Source: G020350405 sp964513655
GTDB taxonomy: Bacteria > Planctomycetota > Phycisphaerae > Sedimentisphaerales > Anaerobacaceae
NCBI GenBank assembly: GCA_964513655.1
Contig: CAZENQ010000021.1
Location: forward strand, 1-40,753
Length of the DNA stretch: 40,753 bases
Reading direction: 5' to 3'
Positions 15,528 to 22,888 of the stretch are shown one piece after another. The position numbers and the translations under genes are program-made. Numbering within the stretch: position 1 is the first letter of the stretch; each line of letters opens with the position of its first letter. The notes under the pieces were generated by a model that saw nothing but the letters and a program-made list of their open reading frames with translations, was not told where the DNA came from and did not search any database.

Positions 15528-15829
15528 TGATAACTGTAACCGTATGTGTGGGCAGCTCGTGCCACATTAAGGGCGCACGGGAATTGATAGCCCGTTTCAA
15601 CGAATTTCTCAGCAAGAAGGGCCTTGAAGACAAGGTAGAGTTGAAGGGCTCGTTTTGTATGGAGCATTGCGGTGAGGGAATTAACTGGAAGATTAATGAT
15701 GAGATTTTAACCAGCTCCGACGTGGAGGAGGGGGTGAAAATGTTGGGAAAAAAGTTGCGGCTGGCTCTGAGACAGGGGAAAACCAAGCGGCCGGCTAAAC
15801 GCCCCGTCCGACGCAGGAAGAAGACGTAA
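15527..15829 (+). CDS. Thioredoxin-fold [2Fe-2S] ferredoxin with basic tail
   Basis: 100 residues. Cys7, Cys12, Cys44 and Cys48 (CVGSSC and CMEHC) match the thioredoxin-like [2Fe-2S] ferredoxin pattern found in HydC/NuoE and in the small ferredoxin beside bifurcating hydrogenases. The last about 23 residues are strongly basic (KTKRPAKRPVRRRKKT), which is not usual for this family. The GTG start overlaps the previous stop by one base. In clostridial hydrogenase loci the related protein sits with the same PAS/SpoIIE-type regulators, so a redox-signalling role is as likely as a catalytic one. Confidence 0.8.
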   Translation: MITVTVCVGSSCHIKGARELIARFNEFLSKKGLEDKVELKGSFCMEHCGEGINWKINDEILTSSDVEEGVKMLGKKLRLALRQGKTKRPAKRPVRRRKKT

Positions 15830-15830
15830 T

Positions 15831-16340
15831 ATGACACTTCCTAAAAGTCAGGTAACTGCGCATACAAGCGCGATATTAGAACACACACCCAACGGTGTTC
15901 TTCTGGTGGATAGAAAAACGCGCATTCGCTTCGTAAATCCGGCATTTAGGAGTATGTTCCGGTGTGGCGAGGAGGAGCTTTTGGGCCGATTGGCCAAGAG
16001 ATTTGTTCACTCTGATTGCTTCGAGCGTGCCGTAGCGGCGGGTGGGTCCCTCATGGTCAAAGAAAGCATTCCTGAACATGGCGTCAGCTTCCGCGTGGGT
16101 ATTTTTCCCATCGAGGGCGAGGACCTTTGCTGCGGCATTTTCATCGATATTTCCGAGGAGGAGAAAGCGAGAAAGGACTTTCTTGACCTGAAGGCCCAGA
16201 TGCTCAAGAGAGGACAGGAGGTCATTTCAAGGCAGATGCAAACCGTACAGGAAATAGCAAGGCTGCTGGGTGAGACAACAGCGGAGACAAAGGTGCTTCT
16301 GGTGAAACTCATGTCCCTGTATCAGGAAGAAGGTCAGTGA
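15831..16340 (+). CDS. PAS-domain protein with C-terminal helix
   Basis: 169 residues. A single PAS domain (about 8-110; ILEHTPNGVLLVDRKTRIRFVNPAF at its start) is followed by a helical, probably coiled-coil segment (about 112-165). There is no kinase, GGDEF or DNA-binding domain. Cysteines at 45, 63, 100 and 101 lie in or beside the PAS core and could hold an FeS cluster or sense redox state (inference). It starts two bases after the ferredoxin gene and its stop overlaps the SpoIIE start by one base. It probably passes a signal to that phosphatase. Confidence 0.78.
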   Translation: MTLPKSQVTAHTSAILEHTPNGVLLVDRKTRIRFVNPAFRSMFRCGEEELLGRLAKRFVHSDCFERAVAAGGSLMVKESIPEHGVSFRVGIFPIEGEDLCCGIFIDISEEEKARKDFLDLKAQMLKRGQEVISRQMQTVQEIARLLGETTAETKVLLVKLMSLYQEEGQ

Positions 16341-17494
16341 TGAAGTTGTTCTACGAGTGGGGTACAAAGCAAGTTGAAAAGAGCGGCGAGGAACTCTGCG
16401 GTGACAATGTTGCTATCGCCCGCCACGCCGATTCTGTCACGCTTGCGCTTTCTGACGGGCTTGGAAGCGGGGTAAAGGCAAATATTTTATCAATCCTGAC
16501 CACTCGGATAGTCATGCATCTAACGGAGAACGAGCTGTCGCTTGGTGAGGTGGTCGAGACGCTGGGTAAAACGCTGCCGGTGTGTGAGGAGCGAAAGCTT
16601 GCTTACAGCACTTTTGCTATCGGGCAATTTTTTTCTGAGGGCCATGCACGGGTCGTGGAGTTCGACACACCGTCAGTTATCCTGCTGCGGAAGCGGAAGT
16701 TCGTACCCATGGTCTATGATGAGCGCGAAATCGAAGGCAAGACAATCCGCGAATCGGAATTTCAGTTGAAAAACGGGGATTGGGTCATATTTGTCTCGGA
16801 CGGCGTAGTGAATGCCGGTATAGGCGGGCTCTATCCACTTGGATGGGGTTTGGACCAGGTAGTACGATTTCTTGAGGAACACTGTCACCCCGACCTTTCC
16901 GCCCAGCAGGTTGCTGATAAGCTGGGTCAAGCTGTTTGGGACCTTTATTGCAATAAACCGGGTGACGATGTGAGTGTGGCTGTAGTAAAGGCTCGACGCA
17001 AGCTTACAGCCACTGTGTTAACGGGTCCGCCCGCGGAAAGTGCCGAAGACAAAGCGGTAGTCAGCAGATTCACGCGGCGCGGCGGATTTCTGGCGGTTTG
17101 TGGCGGGACCACTGCGCAAATTGTCGCCCACCATCTGGGTGGCAAGCCATTGGATGTCGACCTGGCAACAATGAAGCCTGATGTGCCCCCTTTGGCGAGA
17201 CTGGAGGGGATTGATGTGACAACCGAAGGAATCCTAACTCTTACTCGGGCCAACGATATGCTTCATTCAGGCGCTGATAAGGAAGCGGTAAAGTTCCAGA
17301 CGGACGGGGCTTCGGCTTTGATTCGATTGTGCTTGGATGTGGACCATATCCACTTTATTGTGGGCCAGAGCGTCAACCCTGCCCATCAAAATCCCGAGCT
17401 ACCCGGACAACTGGGTATGAAGCTGGCGGTAGTACGAGAGATTAGCGAACAACTGAGGAGTAGGGGTAAGGAGGTAACAATTGAGACAGTTTAG
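16340..17494 (+). CDS. SpoIIE-type PP2C serine phosphatase
   Basis: 384 residues. Residues about 1-215 form a PP2C/SpoIIE phosphatase domain with metal-binding aspartates in ALSDGLGSG (about 36-44), FVSDGVVNAG (about 152-161) and KPGDDVSVAVV (about 207-217). The remaining about 165 residues are a separate domain (GGFLAVCGGTTAQIVAHHLGG...) that I recall from SpoIIE proteins next to HydABC-type hydrogenase genes. Such phosphatases normally act on an anti-sigma-antagonist protein, but no kinase or STAS-domain partner is in the window. GAAGG six bases upstream supports ATG 16340 over GTG 16337. Confidence 0.85.
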   Translation: MKLFYEWGTKQVEKSGEELCGDNVAIARHADSVTLALSDGLGSGVKANILSILTTRIVMHLTENELSLGEVVETLGKTLPVCEERKLAYSTFAIGQFFSEGHARVVEFDTPSVILLRKRKFVPMVYDEREIEGKTIRESEFQLKNGDWVIFVSDGVVNAGIGGLYPLGWGLDQVVRFLEEHCHPDLSAQQVADKLGQAVWDLYCNKPGDDVSVAVVKARRKLTATVLTGPPAESAEDKAVVSRFTRRGGFLAVCGGTTAQIVAHHLGGKPLDVDLATMKPDVPPLARLEGIDVTTEGILTLTRANDMLHSGADKEAVKFQTDGASALIRLCLDVDHIHFIVGQSVNPAHQNPELPGQLGMKLAVVREISEQLRSRGKEVTIETV

Positions 17495-17541
17495 CTTCAG
17501 GCCTTGTGGCCCGCCAGGATCGAAAATGGGCGAGTTGAACA

Positions 17542-17570
17542 TTGACAAGAGATGCGTTTTGTAATATACA
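17542..17570 (+). promoter_or_regulatory. Internal promoter before hydC
   Basis: TTGACA (17542-17547) and TATACA (17565-17570) are spaced by 17 bp, in the 127-bp gap between the phosphatase and hydC genes. It is one of the best promoter matches in the window. It would let the diaphorase and the downstream acs genes be expressed apart from the regulatory genes. Confidence 0.6.
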
Positions 17571-17621
17571 GAAGGGTTTATTTTGACTTCGATGCTTAAC
17601 CACCAATGAGGAATATCGAAC

Positions 17622-18116
17622 GTGGCAGAAGATGATAAGCTGATAGATGGGATAGTTGGGCGCTATGACGGCGAGGTCGGGATGTTGATACCGATGATGC
17701 AGGACGTGCAGGCCGAATGCGGCTATCTGCCGGTGGAACAGCTGCGCGTTTTGAGCAAGCGGCTGGAAGTGCCGTTGAGCCGGCTGTTCGCCGTGGCGAC
17801 ATTCTATTCATCTTTCCGCCTCGCGCCAAAGGGCGCACACGAGGTAACACTTTGTATGGGTACGGTTTGCTACCTGAAAGGTGCGGGAGGTATTTCCGAG
17901 GCCATCTGCAAGGAGTTCCGCGTCGAGCCGGGCGGCACGACCCGCGACCGTCTGTTCAGCTTCCAAGCGGTCAACTGTGTTGGCGCCTGTGCGGTGGCAC
18001 CTGTGATGCTGGTTGACGGGAGATACTATGGGGGCGTCACTCCCTCATCGGCAATCGAGGTTATTTATGGGCTCTCGCCGCATGAGGCAACTGCTGAGAA
18101 GGAGGGTGCGAGATGA
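17622..18116 (+). CDS. hydC: HydC/NuoE-like [2Fe-2S] subunit of diaphorase
   Basis: 164 residues, normal length for the 24-kDa NuoE/HydC family. The N-terminal helical bundle (LIPMMQDVQAECGYLPVEQL) is followed by a thioredoxin-fold domain with [2Fe-2S] ligands C78, C83, C119 and C123 (CMGTVC, CVGAC). It works with HydB as the flavin diaphorase half of electron-bifurcating hydrogenases and formate dehydrogenases. The GTG start has GAGG about ten bases upstream. The last four bases overlap the hydB start (ATGA), which indicates coupled translation. Confidence 0.9.
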   Translation: MAEDDKLIDGIVGRYDGEVGMLIPMMQDVQAECGYLPVEQLRVLSKRLEVPLSRLFAVATFYSSFRLAPKGAHEVTLCMGTVCYLKGAGGISEAICKEFRVEPGGTTRDRLFSFQAVNCVGACAVAPVMLVDGRYYGGVTPSSAIEVIYGLSPHEATAEKEGAR

Positions 18117-19981
18117 GTACGATTGCCAGCAAGCGGCTCAACTGCGCCGCAGATCTGGAGCGCATCCGTGAACAACTGCTTAGCCTGCGTGTTGCCTCTG
18201 CCAAGTCTGTCCATATTTGTACCGGCCCGGGTTGTGCGGCTAAGGGCTCGCCCAGGTTGTATGAACTCTTCTGTGAGGCGGTGAAGGAGGCTGGAGTTGA
18301 CGTGGAGGTTCAGGCCAAAGCGGTTGGCTGCCATGGGCTGTGCGAATGCGGCCCAATCGTTCTCATACAGCCCAGTGACATTTTCTATCAAAGAGTTGAG
18401 GAGCCTGATGTGGCCGAAATCTTTCGGGAAACAGTGTTGGGAGACAGAGTAATTGAGAGGCTTTTATACGAGAACCCCACAACAGGAGAAAAGGCAAAAA
18501 GTGCAGACGAGATTCCCTTCTATAAGGCCCAGAAGCGGGTTGCGTTGGCCTGCAATGGCGTGGTTGATCCCACGAAGATCACGGACTATATAGCAGAAGG
18601 AGGATACGGCGCTCTTGCGAAGGTTTTGTCTGTAATGACACCTGAAGAGGTGATTTCCGAGGTGGAGGTCGCGGGACTTAGGGGCCGCGGAGGAGGAGGC
18701 TTCCCCACTGCCCGCAAGTGGCGTTCCTGCCGTGAGGCTGAAGGCTCGCCCAGATATGTTATTTGCAACGGTGACGAGGGCGACCCGGGAGCCTTTATGG
18801 ATCGCGCCATAATGGAGGGAAACCCTCATTCTGTGCTGGAAGGTATGCTTATTGGAGCGTATGCTATAGGCTCATCGCAAGGGTACATCTACGTACGTAA
18901 CGAATACCCTCTCTCAGTAGAGTGCTTAAAGCAGGCAATCTCTCAAGCCCGTGAAATTGGCCTTTTGGGTCAGAACATTTTAGGCAACTCATTTTCTTTC
19001 GATATCCGGATTAACCGTGGCGGCGGGGCGTTTGTGTGTGGTGAGTCGACGGCGCTAATGGCATCTCTGGAAGGCCGGACGGGTGAGCCGAGGGCAAAAT
19101 ATGTTCATACCATTGAAAGCGGCCTTTGGGGCAAGCCCACCAATCTGAACAATGTAGAAACATGGGCAAATGTGCCTGCAATTATAAATAACGGCGGGGA
19201 GTGGTTTGCGAATATCGGAACAGAAAGGTCCAAAGGAACGAAGGTCTTCAGCCTGGTTGGAAAGGTGGAAAATACCGGTCTTGTGGAAGTTCCTATGGGC
19301 ATAACGCTTCGGCGAATTGTGGACGAGATTGGCGGCGGGATACGCGGCGACAAGCTTTTCAAGGCTGTGCAGACGGGAGGACCTTCCGGTGGATGCATAC
19401 CCGCCGAACACCTTGATGCGCGTGTGGATTTCGATGAACTTACCAAGCTGGGTTCCATGATGGGCTCCGGCGGCATGATAGTGATGGATGAAGACACCTG
19501 CATGGTCAACGTCGCCAAGTACTTTACGGACTTTCTCCAAAAAGAATCGTGCGGCAAATGCACACCTTGCAGGGAGGGCCTGTCGCAGATGTTGCACATT
19601 CTCAGTCGTATAAGCAGGGGAGAGGGTGAGGTAGGCGACGTGGAGGAGTTGGGGACGTTGGCGGAAATTTTGGAGGGGACCGCCTTATGTGCCCTTGGGA
19701 AAACCGCCGCAAACCCTGTGCTTTCCACGATACGCTATTTTCGTGACGAGTACGATGCACATATTTTAGACCGACGGTGCCCTGCAAAAGAGTGCCGCGG
19801 TCTGTTTCGTTATGAGATTGACGCGGAGGCGTGTAAGGCCTGTGGCATTTGCCTGAAGAACTGCCCGGCTGACGCGATTACAGGTGAGAAGAAAGTTCCG
19901 CATGTAATCAACCAGGAAAAGTGCACGCTTTGCGGGACATGCTGGGAGAAATGCCCGTTCACCGCGGTGAAGAAGGTTTGA
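18113..19981 (+). CDS. hydB: HydB/NuoF-like FMN, NAD-binding diaphorase subunit
   Basis: 622 residues in the three-part HydB architecture. An N-terminal thioredoxin-like [2Fe-2S] domain (CTGPGCAAKG..., GLCECG; about 36-90) precedes a NuoF core with the NAD/FMN loop GLRGRGGGGFPTARKW (about 187-202), CNGDEGDPGAFMDR (about 217) and GGGAFVCGESTALM. The [4Fe-4S] motif is ESCGKCTPCREG (about 478). A C-terminal two-cluster ferredoxin domain is CKACGICLKNCP and CTLCGTCWEKCP (from about 574). This layout is that of bifurcating HydABC/Bfu-type enzymes and not of respiratory complex I. It is predicted to exchange electrons between NAD(H), ferredoxin and the partner subunit encoded next. Confidence 0.92.
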   Translation: MSTIASKRLNCAADLERIREQLLSLRVASAKSVHICTGPGCAAKGSPRLYELFCEAVKEAGVDVEVQAKAVGCHGLCECGPIVLIQPSDIFYQRVEEPDVAEIFRETVLGDRVIERLLYENPTTGEKAKSADEIPFYKAQKRVALACNGVVDPTKITDYIAEGGYGALAKVLSVMTPEEVISEVEVAGLRGRGGGGFPTARKWRSCREAEGSPRYVICNGDEGDPGAFMDRAIMEGNPHSVLEGMLIGAYAIGSSQGYIYVRNEYPLSVECLKQAISQAREIGLLGQNILGNSFSFDIRINRGGGAFVCGESTALMASLEGRTGEPRAKYVHTIESGLWGKPTNLNNVETWANVPAIINNGGEWFANIGTERSKGTKVFSLVGKVENTGLVEVPMGITLRRIVDEIGGGIRGDKLFKAVQTGGPSGGCIPAEHLDARVDFDELTKLGSMMGSGGMIVMDEDTCMVNVAKYFTDFLQKESCGKCTPCREGLSQMLHILSRISRGEGEVGDVEELGTLAEILEGTALCALGKTAANPVLSTIRYFRDEYDAHILDRRCPAKECRGLFRYEIDAEACKACGICLKNCPADAITGEKKVPHVINQEKCTLCGTCWEKCPFTAVKKV

Positions 19982-19995
19982 AGAAAGATAAACTG

Positions 19996-20826
19996 ATGCC
20001 TACGGTAACTATAGACGGACAAAAGGTCGAGGTTGAAAGGGACGCGACGGTTTTAGACGCGGCCAAAAAGGCCGGCGTCTGGATACCAACCCTGTGTTAT
20101 CACCCGGCCGTGTCAACCAGCGGGTCGTGCCGAATCTGTATGGTGGAGCTTGACCGCGGCGACTGGAGGCAGCTGATTACCGCGTGCAATTATCCTGTGC
20201 GGCGCGACATTGTCGTTTACGTTTCAAGTGAGCGGGCCGAGCGGGCAAGGCGCAGTGTGATGGAGTTGCTGCTTGCACGGGCACCGGAGAGTCCGGAACT
20301 CAAAGCGCTGGCCGAGCGTATGGGCGTAAAGTCAACACCTTATCCAACGGTGACGGAGAGTCAAAGAAGTTGCATCTTGTGCGGCTTGTGCGTTGCCGTG
20401 TGCGAGGAGATAATCGGGAGAGCCGCTATCGGTTATGCCGGACGAGGTGTTGACCGCACGGTGGCCGCTCCTTTCCGGCAGCCTTCCGAGGATTGCATCG
20501 GCTGCGGTGCGTGTGCTGCAATTTGTCCGGTGGGAACCATCAAAGTCAGGGTTCATGAAGACCAGCAGGAAGTGGAGATATCGCCGTTTAAGTCGCGGGC
20601 AAAATTGACTGTTTGCAGGCAGTGCGGAGAGCCCATAGGTAGCGCACTGGTAAGTGAACGGGTTCTGGCCAAGGTCCAAGTGAGTTCGGAAGAATTCAGT
20701 GAACTTATGCGTCTTTGTCCGAAATGTAGAAGGTCGAAGACCGCCGCACAACTTGAATCTGCTGATACTGACAGGCGAAAAGTTGACGTTAAGGCTGCAA
20801 AGGAGCAGATGTCGTTGAAAAAATGA
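19996..20826 (+). CDS. HydA/NuoG-like FeS subunit lacking any catalytic domain
   Basis: 276 residues. [2Fe-2S] ligands are C34, C45, C48 and C64. Two [4Fe-4S] motifs follow: CILCGLCVAVC (C126, 129, 132, 136) and CIGCGACAAICP (C167, 170, 173, 177). The His-ligated cluster motif (HPxDC) of true HydA/NuoG is replaced by ARAPESPELKALAERMG, and the H-cluster domain is absent: there are no TSCCP or MPCxxK motifs. An extra C-terminal pair, CxxC at 207/210 and CxxC at 241/244, suggests a zinc-ribbon or further cluster. ATG 19996 is chosen because it begins the ferredoxin fold exactly. It is probably the adaptor between the HydBC diaphorase and FdhA/polyferredoxin (inference). Confidence 0.83.
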   Translation: MPTVTIDGQKVEVERDATVLDAAKKAGVWIPTLCYHPAVSTSGSCRICMVELDRGDWRQLITACNYPVRRDIVVYVSSERAERARRSVMELLLARAPESPELKALAERMGVKSTPYPTVTESQRSCILCGLCVAVCEEIIGRAAIGYAGRGVDRTVAAPFRQPSEDCIGCGACAAICPVGTIKVRVHEDQQEVEISPFKSRAKLTVCRQCGEPIGSALVSERVLAKVQVSSEEFSELMRLCPKCRRSKTAAQLESADTDRRKVDVKAAKEQMSLKK

Positions 20827-20847
20827 GTTTAGATTTAGCAATATGTT

Positions 20848-20862
20848 GGAGCCCAAGGCTCC
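20848..20862 (+). other. Intercistronic hairpin before cooS
   Basis: GGAGCC (20848-20853), loop CAA, GGCTCC (20857-20862). It is a perfect 6-bp stem in the 66-bp gap between the FeS adaptor and cooS, not followed by a T-run. It could pause transcription or mark an RNA-processing site. Confidence 0.45.
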
Positions 20863-20892
20863 TGAAGTTAATTAAACCGTGAGGAGTTCTTT

Positions 20893-22836
20893 ATGGATGC
20901 AAAGAAACGTAGTACGGACCAAGCGGCACAGCAAGTAATAGGCCAAGGCGGGTCCGAACAGGAGACCGTTTGGGACAGATTTGAACAGCAAGAGCCCCAA
21001 TGCGGATTCGGCAAACTGGGTATATGCTGCCGGAATTGCTCTATGGGTCCCTGCCGGGTAAATCCGTTCGAGGAAGAACCGCAAGCGGGTATATGCGGAG
21101 CGACTGCCGATACCATTGCTGCCAGGAACCTGATAAGGATGATTGCCGCCGGCGCGGCGGCTCATTCCGACCATGGGCGCGACATCGCCCACACATTCAA
21201 AATGGCCGTAGAGAGCGAAAGTTGCGATTATAAAATCAAGGATGAGCTCAAGCTCAGGGAGGTGGCGGCAAGGTACGGTATAAAAGTAGAAGGCAGGCAG
21301 TCGAAGGATATTGGCAAAGACCTCGCTGACGCCGTTCTGGTTGAATTCGGAAAGCAAGACGGGACACTTGTAAGTGCTGCGGCGTATCCACCGCCTGCGA
21401 GGCAAAAAATCTGGAAACAGATGGGTGTAACGCCGCGCTCGGTCGACCGTGAAATCGTCGAGATTATGCACAGAACGCACATTGGCGTCGGCTCAGATTA
21501 TAAAAACCTCGTCAAACAAGGCATTAGAGCATCCCTGGCGGATGGGTGGGGCGGCTCGCTTATCGCAACGGAGCTTTCCGACATCCTGTTCGGCGGCCCG
21601 GCCCCAATTCGCTTTGGCGCAAATCTCGGAGCACTTGAACAAGATAAGGTCAACATAGTTGTACATGGTCACGAGCCGACGCTCTCGGATATTATCGTAG
21701 CGGTATCACAGCAGCCTGAACTTGTTGAAATGGCTAAAAGCAAAGGCGCCAAGGGCATTAACCTTGCAGGGATGTGCTGTACAGCTAACGAGATACTGAT
21801 GCGGCACGGCATACCAGTGGCCGGCAATTTCCTTCAGCAGGAGTTGGCTGTTATGACAGGCGCCGTCGACGTTATGCTCGTCGATGTACAATGCATTATG
21901 CCGGCGCTCGGGTCACTGTGCAACTGCTTCCACACGAAGCTAATTACTACCAGCCCAAAGTGCAAAATCGACGGTGCTGAGCATATTGAATTTCACGAAG
22001 ACAGGGCAATGGAAATCGCCAAGGAGATTATTAAGATAGCCATCGAGAATTTCCCAAATAGAAAATCCACACCAAAGATTCCTGAGCATTTAGAGAGAGG
22101 TATTGCGGGCTTCACAGCCGAAAACATCTTTTACCACCTTGGCGGTCGCTTTCGTGCAAGTTACAGGCCGCTGAACGATAATATCATAAACGGACGAATC
22201 CGTGGGGCCGCAGGCGTAGTAGGCTGCAATAATCCGAAGCAGGTCCACGACTATGGCCACCTGACGCTGATAAAAGAACTTATCAGGAATAATGTTTTGG
22301 TTGTAAGCACAGGCTGTAGCGCCATCGCAGCAGGAAAGGCAGGCCTTATGAAGCCCGAAGCAGCGGCGAAGTACTGTGGAGAGGGCCTCCACGAGGTTTG
22401 CGAGACCGTAGGTATACCTCCGGTCCTGCACGTTGGTTCCTGCGTCGATAACAGCCGCATACTGACAATCCTGTCAAACGTGGTCGCAGAAGGCGGACTC
22501 GGTGACGATATATCACAATTGCCCGCCGCAGGGGCTGCACCGGAATGGATGTCGGAGAAAGCGATTTCCATCGGTATGTATTTCGTCGCTTCAGGTGTCT
22601 ATACTGTCATCGCCGAACCGCTGCCTGTCCTTGGGGCGCCGAAGCTGACGCGCTATCTAACCGACGAAATTGAAAAAGACCTCGGCGGCAAATGGGCCTT
22701 TGAACGAGACCCAATTAAAGCCGCCGAGATGATGATAGAGCACATAGAAGGCAAGCGTGATGCCCTTGGGATAAATGTAGAGAAAGAACGCAAGCTCTAT
22801 GATATGGCGGACCGGCGGACATTAAGTATCGAATAA
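20893..22836 (+). CDS. acsA: Ni-Fe carbon monoxide dehydrogenase catalytic subunit
   Basis: Interconverts CO and CO2 and feeds CO to acetyl-CoA synthase. 647 residues. B/D-cluster cysteines are C37, C45, C46, C49, C54 and C68 (CGFGKLGICCRNCSMGPC). C-cluster ligand segments are all present: VVHGHEP (His), AGMCCTANE, VDVQCIMPAL, VVGCNNPK, STGCSAIAAGK and GSCVDN. None of the metal ligands is missing, so an active enzyme is expected. A strong GAGGAG ribosome-binding site precedes the ATG. The gene directly precedes acsB, which indicates the ACS-associated type (AcsA) and not a stand-alone CooS. Confidence 0.96.
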   Translation: MDAKKRSTDQAAQQVIGQGGSEQETVWDRFEQQEPQCGFGKLGICCRNCSMGPCRVNPFEEEPQAGICGATADTIAARNLIRMIAAGAAAHSDHGRDIAHTFKMAVESESCDYKIKDELKLREVAARYGIKVEGRQSKDIGKDLADAVLVEFGKQDGTLVSAAAYPPPARQKIWKQMGVTPRSVDREIVEIMHRTHIGVGSDYKNLVKQGIRASLADGWGGSLIATELSDILFGGPAPIRFGANLGALEQDKVNIVVHGHEPTLSDIIVAVSQQPELVEMAKSKGAKGINLAGMCCTANEILMRHGIPVAGNFLQQELAVMTGAVDVMLVDVQCIMPALGSLCNCFHTKLITTSPKCKIDGAEHIEFHEDRAMEIAKEIIKIAIENFPNRKSTPKIPEHLERGIAGFTAENIFYHLGGRFRASYRPLNDNIINGRIRGAAGVVGCNNPKQVHDYGHLTLIKELIRNNVLVVSTGCSAIAAGKAGLMKPEAAAKYCGEGLHEVCETVGIPPVLHVGSCVDNSRILTILSNVVAEGGLGDDISQLPAAGAAPEWMSEKAISIGMYFVASGVYTVIAEPLPVLGAPKLTRYLTDEIEKDLGGKWAFERDPIKAAEMMIEHIEGKRDALGINVEKERKLYDMADRRTLSIE

Positions 22837-22888
22837 TAATCGAAACGGCAGTGAGACGTGGAACATTTATAAAAAAGAGGTTTGGTAA

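Noticed and set aside
19996..20826. Intact [FeFe]-hydrogenase HydA
   Set aside because: The product ends at 276 residues and lacks all H-cluster motifs; the next gene is a CO dehydrogenase.
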